53,519 nt of DNA from Zygnema cylindricum. Lineage: Eukaryota > Streptophyta > Zygnematophyceae > Zygnematales > Zygnemataceae. The notes under the pieces were generated by a model. The model was not told the DNA's origin and searched no databases. It worked only from the letters and a program-made list of their open reading frames with translations. Positions within the stretch are counted from its first letter, which is position 1. The number at the start of each line of letters is the position of its first letter. The DNA is taken from positions 70,677-124,195 of the forward strand of contig JBBHKE010003186.1 of assembly GCA_037447655.1 (NCBI GenBank). Direction: 5' to 3'. The position numbers and the translations under genes are program-made. Of this stretch, positions 43,117 through 53,519 are shown piece by piece.

Positions 43117-44171
43117 AGGACCTCAGAGTAAGCAGCTCACACGGAGCCTCTATGATAACCCTGACCCCTTTGACTTTCAGCAGGAATAACGGCCACCCTG
43201 GCAAACAAAAACTCTGATCACCTTCACCTGTGTGAAGGCAAGACTCCCATGAGTGAAGAGCAAAAAAAATCTATGAATTTGCTCCCCTGAGCAGTAAGTT
43301 ATGTTAGGTCAAAGTTGACCTTTCTTACAGAAGCTCTCTAGGAGAGAGGGTCCTATCTACCAATTTTTCTAAGTCTTATCTCTCTCACAAACTCTATATA
43401 CTGATGTACGGAACCAATCACATTACTCTTCCGTACACAGAAGTACAGCTACCGGTGTACTTTCTGTATGGATAATGTACGACATGGCCTAAATGTCGAC
43501 ACGCTGTATATCCGGATTTGCTCCCTTAATCCTCGGAGATGTTGCAATCGAATGTCATTCTGCCACATGTCATCCGATGTGGCGATGACCGAAAATTGCC
43601 GAAATCCTCTTCCGTGATCTCGGCATTCATTCCGACCTTACAATTTAAATGCAGATTTAATCGTAACCGTAATAAATACTTGCGCGGTATTCCTTTCACT
43701 ATCGAAACAAATGCGCGGTACTTGTTTATTGTCCGTACATTAATCCGTACTTTTACATAATCGAATCTATGTATCTTGTAAATAGTTTTGGTTAAATGAT
43801 TTTTTCAGCAAAAAAATGTTTATGTAATTATCAAACCGTATGTAATCTAACACTCATCATATACTAAATGGATAGAGCTACCAGCTACCGGCAGCTCAAA
43901 CGGCTGGTAAGTACCAGGATCAAATCCTAGTTCCGACAGCTCTACTTTTAGTAAATTAGTAAATCAACTAATTTACTACTGTAAATCACGTATCTACTAC
44001 CCGTAAATCTCAGGATAGCATAGGCAGCCATGGCTCTAGCTTCATCTTCGACTTTCATAGACTGCAACAAGTGTGGGAGTTGAAGAGAGAAGTTAGAGGC
44101 AGACTGCATTGGCTTCTTTTCTGTATTTTATTTAGACCTATAAAATATTAAACTTACCATCAATATCTACA
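43097..44171 (-). repeat. LTR of element Z (5' LTR, about 1,075 bp)
   Basis: On the minus strand it begins TGTAGATATTGATGG at 44171 and ends CAGAGTTGCA at 43097, with the same limits as the two LTRs of element X. It lies directly upstream of the Z gag. It contains a tRNA-like A/B-box pair near 43862-43928. To its right is a 253-base piece of another LTR, so Z inserted into that LTR. Confidence 0.85.
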
Positions 44172-44424
44172 TGTACTAGGATCAAATCCTGGATTTCACA
44201 GCTCTCCTTTAAGTAATGAAACTACCAATCCATAAATCAACTAATCTATTTCCCGTAAACCTCTACATAGCCTAGGTAGCCATGGCTCTAGCTTCCTCTC
44301 AAACTTCCAGTGACTGCAACAAGTATGGGAGTTGAAGAGAGGAGTTAGAGGGAGATTGCCTCGGCTTCTTTTCTACATTATATTTTAGACCTAGAAAATA
44401 CTAAAAGAACCATCAATTTTTACA
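44172..44424 (-). repeat. partial 3' LTR of element Y, interrupted by element Z
   Basis: On the minus strand it starts TGTAAAAATTGATGG at 44424, directly after the polypurine tract of Y (AAAATAAGGGGAG, 44437-44425). It repeats the outer 250 bases of the neighbouring LTR and stops at 44172, where Z begins. The rest of this LTR is not seen to the left of Z. Confidence 0.8.
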
Positions 44425-46762
44425 CTCCCCTTATTTTGTAGTCACTCTTTGATTTCAGACCACACTTCTCCCTGCAGAAAACTAGTTTAGGGGAAGGCAC
44501 GGGTTTGGTCATCATATCTGCTACCATCTCGCTATCTAGTCGGTACTCTAAACTGATTATTTTGTTTTCTACTTTCTCTCTAACAAAGCTGAGGCTAATG
44601 TCCATGTGTTAGGCTTTAAAATGATGTTTAGGATTGGCAGAAATAGCTATTGCTGCCTGATTATCACAAAAAATTTCATGCACACCACTCTTAAGGTAAC
44701 GAAGCTCACAAAGCAAAGACTTGACCCACATCATTTCTTTTACAGCAGAGCAAGAGGCCATATACTCAGCCTCCATGGTGGACTGAGCAATAACCTTTTG
44801 TTGTTTGCTACTCCAAAAGCAAGCCCCATCACCCACATATAATACATATCTAGAAGTACATCTTCTCATCAGAGCATCACCATAACTGGAATCACTCCCA
44901 AGCAGTGATGTCAGTATTCTCCCCACCCAAATGCAACCATAGAGCCCTAATTCCTATCAAATATCTAAGGACTCTCTTAGCTGCCTCCCAATCCTTCTTA
45001 GTGGGAGAATTTAGACTTCTACTCAGTACTCGTACAGCTGAAGCTAAATCCGGCCGGGTACAATTCATAAAATAGATTAGGCTTCCCACTACTTGCCTGT
45101 AAGTAATAGTCATAAACTTTTGCTCTTCAGGACTTAATTCCTCGTCTAAATCTATGACTCTTTCATCCTCACTCCCCTCACATCCCCTTTTTAACTTCAT
45201 TGGAGTTGTACAACTGTTAGCTTTATCCATCTGAAATTTTTCCAACATGTTCCCTATTGCTTTCTTTTGAGTCAATCTTATAATCTTTCTTTCTCAGTCT
45301 CTTTCTACTTGAATTCCCAAAATATATCTTGCCTCCCCATATCCTTCATTTCAAATCTCCCCTTAAGATGGGTTTTCAGATTATTAATTTTTTCCATTAA
45401 TTTACTAAAAACAAGCAAATCATCAACATAAATTGCAATAAATATAAGACCTTTCTTATCTTCAAAAACATAGATTGAGTGATCTGAGCTAATCCGGATA
45501 TCTCCCAGTCCGGTAAAAAACTCATCAAGCTTCTTATTCCACTCTCGAGGCGCTTGTTTTAAACCATAAAGAGATTTAATCAGCCGGCATACCTTACTCT
45601 CCTCTCCTTCCTCCACAAATCTTTCGGGTTGTCGCATAAGATCTCCTCTTCTAATTCTCCATGCAAAATGGTTGTCTTGTTGTCCATCCGGTGCACCTTC
45701 ATGTCTTCGCTGCTGCTACACTTAGAAGTATGCGGACGGAAGGAAATCTGACGACTTGGGCAAAGGTTTCCTTGTAGTCGATTCCTTCTTTCTGTGTAAA
45801 TCCTTTTGCCACTAATCGGGCTTTGTAACGCTCAATGGTGTTAACTGGGTTCATTTTAATTTACTTACAACCAATTGGTTTTTGGTTAGGTGGACAATCC
45901 ACCAGCTCCCAAGTATCTGCTGCCATAATTGAGGGCATCTCTTCATTGATGGCTGTCTTCCACCAGTTCCTTTCTGGACAAGTCATCGCCTCTCTATAAG
46001 TCTGAGGTTCATCTTGATGAGATAGTTTTGTTACCGTGTTATTAACTTGTTTTTCTAGCAATCTTTTGCTACTTCTCCTTCCCCCCTGAAAATCTGTGGC
46101 CGGAATAGATGTTTCTCGTGAGTTTTTTCGAACAATCTCAGCTTCTCCTTTGTCCCTTGATTCCCAATCAATTTCCACCATGTCTTCCACTTCGAGTAGA
46201 GTTGTCACTCGAGTTTCCGCAGCCGAGTCCTTTTTCGTCTGATTTGTACCTGTAAGAATGTCATCTTCTCTAAAACCAGGATAGTTAGGAAGCTCAAAGT
46301 CATCGAAATTTTCTTACTCAAATCTGATTTTTACTGACTTTGTAAACTTAAAGGGATCCATAGACTTTCATTCATCCATAACTACTAGATGCTTTACTGA
46401 GATTATATCTTCCCTTTTTAGATCATAAAATCATATCCTAATAAGTATCCCGGTTTTCCTTAAGGATCTAGCTTCCAATTAGACCGATCTGTATCTAGAC
46501 AGAATACTTGAGTGACGAAAACCTTTAAGTGAGATATTTCTGGTTTCCGGCTGGTCCATCTCTCATAAGGTGTTTGACCTTTTATAGCTTAAGTAAGAAC
46601 TCTATTCTTGAGATAATTTGCACAGTTCATTGCTTCGGCCCAAAATTTCTTTCCTATCTTCTTATCTGACAGCATACTCCTAGCACTATCACTCATTGTT
46701 CTATTTAATCTTTCAGCTACACAATTCTGCTCAGGATTTTCAAGAACTGTCTTTTGGTGTTG
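44425..46762 (-). pseudogene. copia pol of element Y: integrase C-terminal part, RT, RNase H
   Basis: Minus-strand order is as in Ty1/copia. First, integrase end ENPEQNCVAERLNRTM and FWAEAMNCANYLKNRVL (46757-46570). Then RT start YREAMTCPERNWWKTAINEE and DTWELVDCPPNQKPIGCK (46208-45861). Next, RT core LYGLKQAPREWNKKLDEFF and IAIYVDDLLVF with the catalytic YVDD (45637-45305). Then TYRQVVGSLIYFMNCTRPDL (45275-44892), and RNase H WSSKQQKVIAQSTMEAEY and FCDNQAAIAIS (44926-44609). Several frameshifts and stops separate the pieces. It continues at 52382 after the inserted element X. Confidence 0.88.
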
Positions 46763-47811
46763 TGCAACTCTGAAACCTCCATAGGACTTAGAGTAGGAAG
46801 CTCACACAAAGCCTCAAGGATAACCCTGACCCCTTTGTATTTCAGCACGAATAACTGTCACCCTGGCAAACAAAAACTCTGACCACCTTCACCCTTGCAA
46901 AGTCAAGACTCCCTTGAGTCAATAGCAAAAAGAATATTTGAATTTGCTCCTCTAAGGAGTAAGTTATGGAGGGTCAAAGTTGACCTTTTATACAGAAGTT
47001 TTCTGGGAGAGAGGGTCCTATCTACCAAATTTTTCTATGTCGTATCTCTCTCTAAAACTCTATCTCATGAAGTACGGCACCAATCGTATTACTATACCGT
47101 ACAAAAAGGTTCAGCTGCCGGTGTACTTTATGTAAGAACATTGTACGACATGACCAAAATGTCGACACGTGTCTTTTCCAGATTTGTTTCCGTAATCCCT
47201 AGAGATGTCAAAATCCAATGTCGTGGTGCCACGTGTCATACGATGCGGCGGCAACCATAAATCGCCGAAATCTTCTCCCGCGATATTTGTATTCTTCCCG
47301 GCCGTTCGATTGAATGCCGATTTCAATCATAACCGTCATAAATATTTGCGATGTATTTGTTTCGCTATCGAAACAAATGTGCGGTACTTATTTATTCTCC
47401 GTACTCGTAATCCGTACTTTTTATAATTGAATCTATGTATGCCGTATATAGTTGCGGTTAAATGAATTAGCCTATATGTTAACGTTTATATATTTATTAA
47501 ATCCTATACCGTTAATCAATAATCCTAGGCTAAATGGATGAGGCTACCGGCTACCGGCGTCATTATTTATCCGTAGAAACCAGAATCAAATCCTGTATTC
47601 GACAGCTTTTCTTTTAGTAAATCAACTACTAGACTACCCTGTAAATCTTTGGATAGCATAGGCAGCCATGGCACTAGCTCTCTCTCCAACTTCTCAGTGA
47701 CTGCAACAAGTATGGGAGTTAGAGAGAGAAGTTGGAGACAGACTGCCTGAGCTTCTTTTTCCGCACTTTATTTTAGACCTAGAAAATACTAAAAAACACT
47801 CAATTTCTACC
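46763..47811 (-). repeat. 3' LTR of element X
   Basis: Starts at about 47811 in minus orientation, next to a purine-rich AAAATAAGGGAAG tract, and ends GAGTTGCA at 46763. It contains A-box-like TAGGCTAAATGG (47526) and B-box-like GAATCAAATCC (47583). Confidence 0.9.
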
Positions 47812-47956
47812 ACTTCCCTTATTTTCTAGTCACTCTTTAAATTCAGACCACACTTCTCCCTGCAAAAAATTAGCTTGGGGGAAGGCACAGGTTTGTTTAT
47901 CATATCTGTTACCATCTCGCTATCTGGTCGGTACTCTAAATTGATTATTTTATTTT

Positions 47957-48316
47957 CTACTTTCTCTCTCTCAAAGCTGAGTCTAATGTCCTTGTGTTTA
48001 GCTTTAAAATGATGTTTAGGATTGGCAAAAATAGCGATTGCTGCTGATTATCACAAAAAAAAATTTGCACACCACTCTTAAGGTGACCAAGCTCACCAAG
48101 CAAAGACTTCACCCACATCAATTCTTTTACAGCAGAGCAAGAGGCCATATACTCATCCTCCAAGGTGGACTGAGCAATAACTTTTTGCTGTTTGCTACTC
48201 CAACAGCAAGCCCCATCACCCACATATAATACATATCCAGAAGTGCATCTCCTCATCGGAGCATCACCATAACTGGCATCACTCCAAGTAGTGATTTCAG
48301 TATTCTCCCCACCCAC
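47957..48316 (-). pseudogene. RNase H domain of element X
   Basis: TEITTWSDASYGDAPMRRCT, WSSKQQKVIAQSTLEDEY and SGVQIFFCDNQQQSLF give the copia RNase H with its catalytic Asp and Glu positions (SDAS, E of EDEY, D of CDNQ). One frameshift falls in the last block. It is fused at 48316 to the start of the RT domain because the RT core is deleted. Confidence 0.85.
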
Positions 48317-48900
48317 AGACGGAGGGAAATCTGACGACCGACGAAAGGTTTCCTCGTAGTCGATTCCTTTTTTTGTGTAAATCCTTTTGCCACTAAACGA
48401 GCTTTGTAACGCTCAAAGGTGTTATCCGGGTTCAGTTTTAATTTGAAAACCCACTTACAACCGATTGGTTTTCGGTTAGGTGGACAATCCACCAGCTCCC
48501 AAGTATCGGCGGCCATAATTGAGGCCATCTCCTCATTGATGGTTGTCTTCCACCGGTTCTTTTCTGGACAAGTCATCGCCTCTCCATAAGTTTGAGGTTC
48601 ATCTTGATGAGATAGTTTTGTTACCTTGTTATTAACCTGTTTTTCTTGCAATCTTTTGCTACTTTTCCTCCCCCTCTCAAAATATGTGGCCGAAATAGAT
48701 GGTTCTCGTGGGTTCTTTCGAACAATCTCGGCTTCTCCCCTTTCCCTTTATTTCGAATCATTTTCCACCACGTCTTCCGCTTCGGGGTAGAGTTGTCACT
48801 GGAGTTTCCGCAGCCGAGTCCTTTTCGGTCTGATTTGTACCTGCAAGAATGTCATCTTCTCTAAAACCTGGATAGTTAGGAAGCTCAAAGTAATCTGAAT
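48317..48900 (-). pseudogene. RT N-terminal part of element X with large internal deletion
   Basis: The frame from 48651 reads LSHQDEPQTYGEAMTCPEKN, DTWELVDCPPNRKPIGCKWV and [17 protein letters not shown], the conserved start of the copia RT. It then changes frame and joins RNase H. The part with LYGLKQAPREW and YVDD, present in element Y at 45305-45637, is missing. Confidence 0.85.
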
Positions 48901-50201
48901 TTTTTGACTCAAATCTGATTTGTACTTACTTTGTATACTTGAAAGGATCCACAAACTTTCCTTCATCCATAACCACTAGATGCTTTACAAAGATTATATC
49001 TTCCCTTTTTAGATCATAAACTCTATATCTTTTAACATCCTCCTCATATCCTAATAAGTATCCCGATTTTCCTTTAGGATCTAGCTTCTAATTAGACCGA
49101 TCTGTATCTAGACTTAATACTTGACTGCCAAAACCCTTTAAGTGAGATATCTGTGGTTTCCAGCCGGTCCATCTCTCATAAGGCTTTTGATCTTTTATAG
49201 CTGAAGTAAGAACTCTATTTTTGAAGTAATTAGCACAGTTCATTGCTTCTGCCCGAAACCTTTTTCCTATCTTTTTATATAACAACATACTTTTAGCACT
49301 ATCACTTAGTGTTCTTTTTAATCTTTAAACTACCCCATTCTGTTGCGGGTTTTTTGGAACTGTCTTTTGGTGTTGGACTCCATATTCCCTCTGAAAATCG
49401 TCAAACTGGTTAGAAGTATACTCTCCATCATTGTCACTCTTTACTCTTTTGATTGGAGTTTCATGGAGTTTTTCGCTCCATGCTTTATTTTGTCTAAAAC
49501 AATCATTGAGCTTCTGACTTGTTTTTCAAAAAATACACCCTGGAATATCGAGACCAATCATTGGTGATAGTCATCATAAATCTCTTCCCCCCTGGTGAGG
49601 GCACTTTGGCCGATCCCCAAATATATGTGTGTACTAAATCTAGATTTTTTTCTCCCCTATAGGTGGTTGTTTTGGGAAAGGGCAATCTATGTGCTTTACC
49701 TTGAGCACTTCCACTACAATCACTTAGATTCTCACTCTCACTGAACTGAATTCCTTCCACCACTCCCATCTTTTTCATCTCTTTTAGCTTATCTAGATTC
49801 ACATGCCCAAGCCTCTTATGCCACATAATTATATCATGAACACCAGCAAAATAAAGTTTCTTCTTTTCATTGCTTAAAATCAGCCTAAACATCCCTTGGC
49901 TACCTTTTTCAGCTGTGAAATAAACTTCCTCCTCAAAACTAGCAGTAAAGACTCCTTTTCTAGTGCTAGTATCAAAACCCTTATCATATAATACAGATGT
50001 AGAGATGAAGATTTTGTTCAGCTCTGGAATAAACAATACATTGGAGAATGTAATAATGGATGTCTTTCCTTCTACTAACACTTTCAAATCTATTAATCCT
50101 ACAAGAGTAGTACTGACTATCCTCCCATCCCCGTACTCTATCTCTACGGTGAAAATCTCTCTTATCTTAGTGAACAGGTGTTTATCCTTACAGATGTGCA
50201 T
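48901..50201 (-). pseudogene. protease, pre-integrase and integrase region of element X
   Basis: Protease: IVDSGASMHIC lies at about 50220-50190, with the DSGAS active site and a stop replacing the Trp that usually precedes it. The frame continues to VLFIPELNK. Pre-integrase: MWHKRLGHVNLDKLKEM. The integrase zinc cysteines are altered (LSDCSGSAQGKAHRLPFP). The core follows, with KRFMMTITNDWSRYSRVYFL, where D-to-N at ITND is a further defect (usual form IDD or VDD). A later fragment has MLLYKKIGKRFRAEAMNCAN and RWTGWKPQISHLKGFG (49288-49088). Confidence 0.85.
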
Positions 50202-50267
50202 GGAGGCACCTGAATCTACAATCTATCTTGCTTCACCTTTGAATCCACCGAAAGCACATTTCTACTT

Positions 50268-50549
50268 TCATGGAATTTTTACCTCGCTTGTAGCTTCCAA
50301 CTCCTCATCCAATAGGAGCTCATCGTCCTCGTCTTCGGATTCCACCTCATTTTCTTGTGTCACAAGGGCCTTTTTCTTCCCTCTCCAGGTTCCACCACTC
50401 TGCCCCTCCTTTAACCGAAGCTCGGTTAGCTTAGTGCACTCCGCCATATAGTGCCCTAGTTTCTTACATAAATGATATAAACCCTTCAAAGCCCTTGATT
50501 CGAAATAGTCAGTCTTATTTTTCCACTCCCCCCCTCCGTAATTTCCCAC
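50268..50549 (-). pseudogene. gag zinc-knuckle segment of element X
   Basis: YHLCKKLGHYMAEC keeps C-x3-GH-x4-C of the copia CCHC knuckle but lacks the first cysteine. It is followed by an acidic stretch (ESEDEDDELLLDEELEATSE). It lies between the gag frame and the protease, as expected. Confidence 0.75.
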
Positions 50550-50633
50550 CGGTCTCCGTCCTTATCCCTCAATCAGTCCGCTGCAAGGCGCCCTTTTCCT
50601 CCCTTTCAGATCTTTCGTGTGTCTCCGGACAAG

Positions 50634-51332
50634 TCATTCCACAGATAAGTTCCATTTCCCGAGTCCGGATCCGCACCGGTTGACTATGTTCTTGAACTCA
50701 TCAGGTAACTTTATCAGTAAACAATAAACCTTTTCTTTTTCACTAAAGTTTTTTCCAGCACTCTCTAGCTCCATGAAAAGTGTAGCAAGCTCATTGCAAA
50801 AATCAAACATCTTCCCCCCTTTGTATACATACTCCATAACTTTCTGATGAGCGAACTGTTGTTGCTGAATCGTACCGCTTCGGTACATCTCTATGAGAGC
50901 AATCCAAAGATCGGATGCCCTTTCTACATGCAAATGAGGACATGCAATTCCTTGAGTAAGATAGCGGAGGATGAAGTGCTTTGTCGCCATATTGTTGAAG
51001 TCCCAAGTATCAATATCATTCTTCTCGTTCCTCGGAATCGGTGACATGAATGCCGAACCAGTTGCTATTGGTGTGGTCTTCTCCTTCTCCTTTCTTTTGT
51101 CCACCACCTCTCCTTCCTTTGTCTCCTCTGTTGAAGATGGATTTGCATCTCTAGTGAATCTGCCCCTTGTTAACCCTGTATGTATCCTAAGATTGGATGG
51201 ATGCCTCACCTGTCCACTCACTATTCCCCAAAACCGTTTCTCACATAGAGCTCTTGTCATCATACTTTCCCAGTATATGAAGCTAGATCCATTAAATATG
51301 GGCACCCTAGATGGTGGGCACATAACTGGCAA
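50634..51332 (-). pseudogene. gag of element X
   Basis: A 232-codon frame with the copia gag core: VPIFNGSSFIYWESMMTRAL, LCEKRFWGIVSGQVR, ERASDLWIALIEMYRSGTI, DFCNELATLFMELESAGK and LLIKLPDEF. It is closely related to the Z gag at 42343-43116. It is cut off from the zinc knuckle by a frameshift near 50660. It begins within a few bases of the LTR end at 51327. Confidence 0.85.
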
Positions 51333-52376
51333 CTCTGAGACCTATATAGGACCTCAGAGTAGGCAGCTCACACGAAGCGTCTAGAATAACCCTGACCCCT
51401 TTGTCTTTTAGCACGAATAACTGCCACCATGGCAAACAAAAACTTTGACCACCTTCACCCCTGTGAAGACAAGACTCCCCTGAGTCAATAGCAAAAATAA
51501 TCTCTGAATTTGCTCCCCTGAGCAGTATGTTATGGAGGGTCAAAGTTGACCATTTGTACAAAAGCTCTCTGGGAGAGAGGGTTCTATCTACAAAATTTTC
51601 TAAGTCCTATCTCTCTCTAAAACTCTATCTATTGACGTACAGCACGAATCATATTACTGTTCCATACAGAAAGGTACAGGTGTAGGTGTACTTTATGTAC
51701 AAACATTGTACGACATGACCAAAATGTCAACACGTGTCTTTTTCAGATTCGTTTTAGTAATCCGTGGATATGCCAAAATCCAATGTCGTGGTGCCACGTG
51801 TCATCTGATGTGGCGGCGACCATTAACAGCTGAAATCTTCTTCCGCGATCTCTGCATTCTTTCCGGTTGTCCGATTGAATGTCGATTTCAATCATAGCTG
51901 TCATAAATATTTGCGATGTATTAATTTCGCTATCGAAACAAATGCGCGGTACTTATTTATTCTCCGTACTCATAATTTGTACTTTTCATAACTGACTCTA
52001 TGTATCGCGTATATAGTTGTTGTTAAATGAATTAGCATGTATGTTAACGTTTATATATTTATTAAACCCTATACCATTAATCAGTATTCGTAGGCTAAAT
52101 GGATGAGGTTACCGGCAACCGGCGGCATTATTTATCCGTAGATACTAGGATCAAATCCTGTTTGCGACAGCTTTCCTTTTAGTAAATCAACTACTTTACT
52201 ACCCCGTAATTCTCAGGATAGCATAGGCTGCCATGGCACTAGCTCTCTCTCCAACTTCTTAGTGACTGCAACAAGTGTGGGAGTTGGAGAGAGAAGTTAG
52301 AGACAGACTGCTCGGCTTCTTTTTCAGCACTTTATTTTAGACCTAGAAAATACTAAAAGAACCATCAATTTCTACA
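51327..52376 (-). repeat. 5' LTR of element X
   Basis: Minus orientation TGTAGAAATTGATGG at 52376 to CAGAGTTGCCA at 51327. The A-box-like TAGGCTAAATGG is at 52091 and the B-box-like GGATCAAATCC at 52148, 57 bases apart as in the other LTR of X. A CATGGCACTAGCTCTCTCTC block near 52232 and its near-inverse GGGAGTTGGAGAGAGAAG form a hairpin. Confidence 0.9.
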
Positions 52377-53100
52377 TGTTGCAATCTTTTTTCTCACAAC
52401 TTCCATTATCACACCTCACTCTCTTAATAGAGGTTTCATGGAGTTTCTCACTCCATGCTTTATATTCCTTAAAAATCTATGGGGCCTATGACTTATTTTT
52501 TAGGAAATAAACTCTAGAATACCGAGACCAATCAACAGTGATTGTCATCATAAACCTCTTACCCCGGGTGAAAGCACTTTGGGCGGTCCCCAAATATCAC
52601 TATGTACTAAGCCTTAAACATTTTATCCTTTATAACTAGTGTACTTTGGAAAAGGTAACTTGTGTGCCTTACCTTGAGCACAACCACTACTGTCACTCAG
52701 GTTTTCACTTTCCCCAAAATGAATTCCTTCCACTATTCCATATTTTTCATTCTTTCAACTTATTTATATGCACATCTCCAAGCCTTTTATGCCAGAACAG
52801 AATATCATGTACACCAACATAGTAAAGTTTCTTCTTTTTATTGCTTAAAATCAGTTTAAACATCCCTTGGCTACCTTTTTCATCAGTGAAATAAACTTCC
52901 TCCTCAAAGGTAGAAGTTAAGGTTCCCTTCCAAGTGCTAGTCTCAAAACCCTTATCATTCAACACAACGTTGAGATGACATTTTTGTTCCACTCTGGAAT
53001 AAACAACACGTCAGAGAATGTCTCGATGGATGTCTTCCCTTCCACTAAGACTTTCAGATCTACCAATCCTACCATAGTAGTAGTGGTTGCAATTCTTTGT
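52377..53100 (-). pseudogene. protease/pre-integrase part of element Y, right of the X insertion
   Basis: On the minus strand: MVGLVDLKVLVEGKTS and FSDVLFIPEWNK (protease end), GFETSTWKGTLTSTFEEEVY, then FWHKRLGDVHINKLKE (pre-integrase, with the usual GH changed to GD). It runs on into the integrase up to the TGTTG duplication, then continues on the other side of X at 46757. Gag and the front of the protease are missing; the protease meets LTR sequence near 53098. Confidence 0.75.
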
Positions 53101-53361
53101 TCCCATTGGACTACAAAATACAGCAAGCCTCTAGATAGTATTTAACTAACCCACTTCAAGCCACATCCACTGCTGTCCAATAAGGCAAACTGACAGTCTG
53201 ACTACACCCATGTGTAGCTTGGACTCCCTTGAGTCCGTAGCAAAAAGAACTACTGAAAACGGCCAACCAGCCGATAAGTTATGACTCGGCAAAAATGCCA
53301 AGTTTATACAAACTCTCAAAGGGAGAGAGGTACCTATCTACCAAATTCTCTAAGTCCTAAA
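53100..53361 (-). repeat. 5' LTR part of element Y, interrupted at 53361
   Basis: Diverged but collinear with the gag-proximal part of the X and Z LTRs: GGACTCCCTTGAGTC, GTAGCAAAAAGAA, GATAAGTTATG, GAGAGAGGTACCTATCTACC. Similarity ends at 53361, where a plus-strand LTR begins. Confidence 0.7.
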
Positions 53362-53519
53362 TGTAGAAATTAATGGTTTAATAAGTATTTTATAGGTCAG
53401 AAATAAGAAAGAAGCCGAGGCAGTCTACCTCTAACTTCTCTCTCCAACTCTCAAACTTGTCGCAGTCACTGAGAAATTGGAGAGGAAGCTAGAGCCATGG
53501 CTACCTAGGCTATCCTGAG
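53362..53519 (+). repeat. start of a plus-strand copia LTR (element V), runs off the window
   Basis: TGTAGAAATTAATGG followed by TATTTTATAGGTC is the LTR start seen at 52376 and 44171, but here on the plus strand. The sequence continues through the CTCTAACTTCTCTCTCCAAC and GCCATGGCTACCTAGGC blocks in inverse order to the other LTRs. It has inserted in opposite orientation into the Y 5' LTR. Confidence 0.8.

Larger units (their letters stand above)
46763..52376 (-). mobile_element. complete Ty1/copia element X inserted in the integrase of element Y
   Basis: A 5.6-kb element on the minus strand has two LTRs of nearly equal length (46763-47811 and 51327-52376), TG..CA ends and a 5-bp TGTTG target duplication (46758-46762 and 52377-52381). 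The internal order is gag, zinc knuckle, protease, pre-integrase, integrase, RT and RNase H, so it is Ty1/copia. About 0.9 kb of the RT core is deleted and frames are broken, so it is dead. The LTRs differ at many sites, so the insertion is old, and the interrupted element Y is older still. Confidence 0.9.

Noticed and set aside
42725-43189. Plus-strand frames of 154 codons here and 137 codons at 50971-51384
   Set aside because: Antisense to copia gag; similarity between them is inherited from the retrotransposon copies.
43862-43947. A functional tRNA gene
   Set aside because: A- and B-box-like words and a T-arm-like stem exist, but no acceptor stem or anticodon arm could be folded, so it is reported only as a tRNA-like module.
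1-53519. CRISPR arrays, rRNA genes, bacterial operon signals, phage genes
   Set aside because: None found. Repeats are microsatellites, minisatellites, TIR elements or LTRs, and gene structure is eukaryotic.

Overview
The window is nuclear DNA of a eukaryote, most probably a streptophyte (land plant or charophyte-grade alga). The genes are split by many GT-AG introns of several hundred bases. A plant-type leucine carboxyl methyltransferase, a plant-type ISSTxIR nucleotidylyltransferase and a small protein with a plastid-transit-like N terminus are present. The rest is AT-rich DNA packed with Ty1/copia LTR retrotransposons, R2-like non-LTR remnants and several MITE families. A run of ten N at 40083-40092 marks an assembly gap. 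Species cannot be fixed from sequence alone.

Left part (1-14 kb). A lone first exon of an S1/P1-type nuclease (minus, 3221-3307) is followed by a complete three-exon gene for a 161-residue disordered protein with seven A-P-[Y/W/F] modules (plus, 5061-6478). A frameshifted non-LTR element follows (8540-11040), with RT, a CCHC zinc finger and a restriction-like endonuclease region. Next is a complete three-exon gene for a 132-residue single-span, probably plastid, membrane protein (minus, 12016-13820).

Centre (14-33 kb). The main gene is LCMT1, the methyltransferase that carboxyl-methylates the PP2A catalytic subunit. Twelve exons are resolved (17009-24406, plus) and only the extreme N terminus is missing. 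Its introns are unusual: MITEs sit against two splice sites, one intron holds decayed copies of the exon that follows it, and one exon lies between complementary purine and pyrimidine tracts. An inverted pair of non-LTR fragments (26.3-28.5 kb) separates it from a minus-strand nucleotidylyltransferase gene (29423-32752) whose 5' exons I could not find.

Right part (33-53.5 kb). This is transposon territory with no host gene that I can see. MITEs are nested in MITEs: a TA-target family with CACCGYGAATCG ends, a Tourist-like family with GGGTGAAGTTCC ends, and a third family with CATAGTTCAAAAG ends. A copia integrase fragment and an LTR-like promoter next to the gap follow. From 42.1 kb to the end is a nested copia complex. 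A full element (46763-52376) sits in the integrase of an older copy and is flanked by a 5-bp TGTTG duplication. Another copy sits in the older element's 3' LTR, and a plus-strand LTR begins inside its 5' LTR at the window edge.

I see no evidence that the host genes work in one pathway. They look like independent genes separated by mobile DNA.
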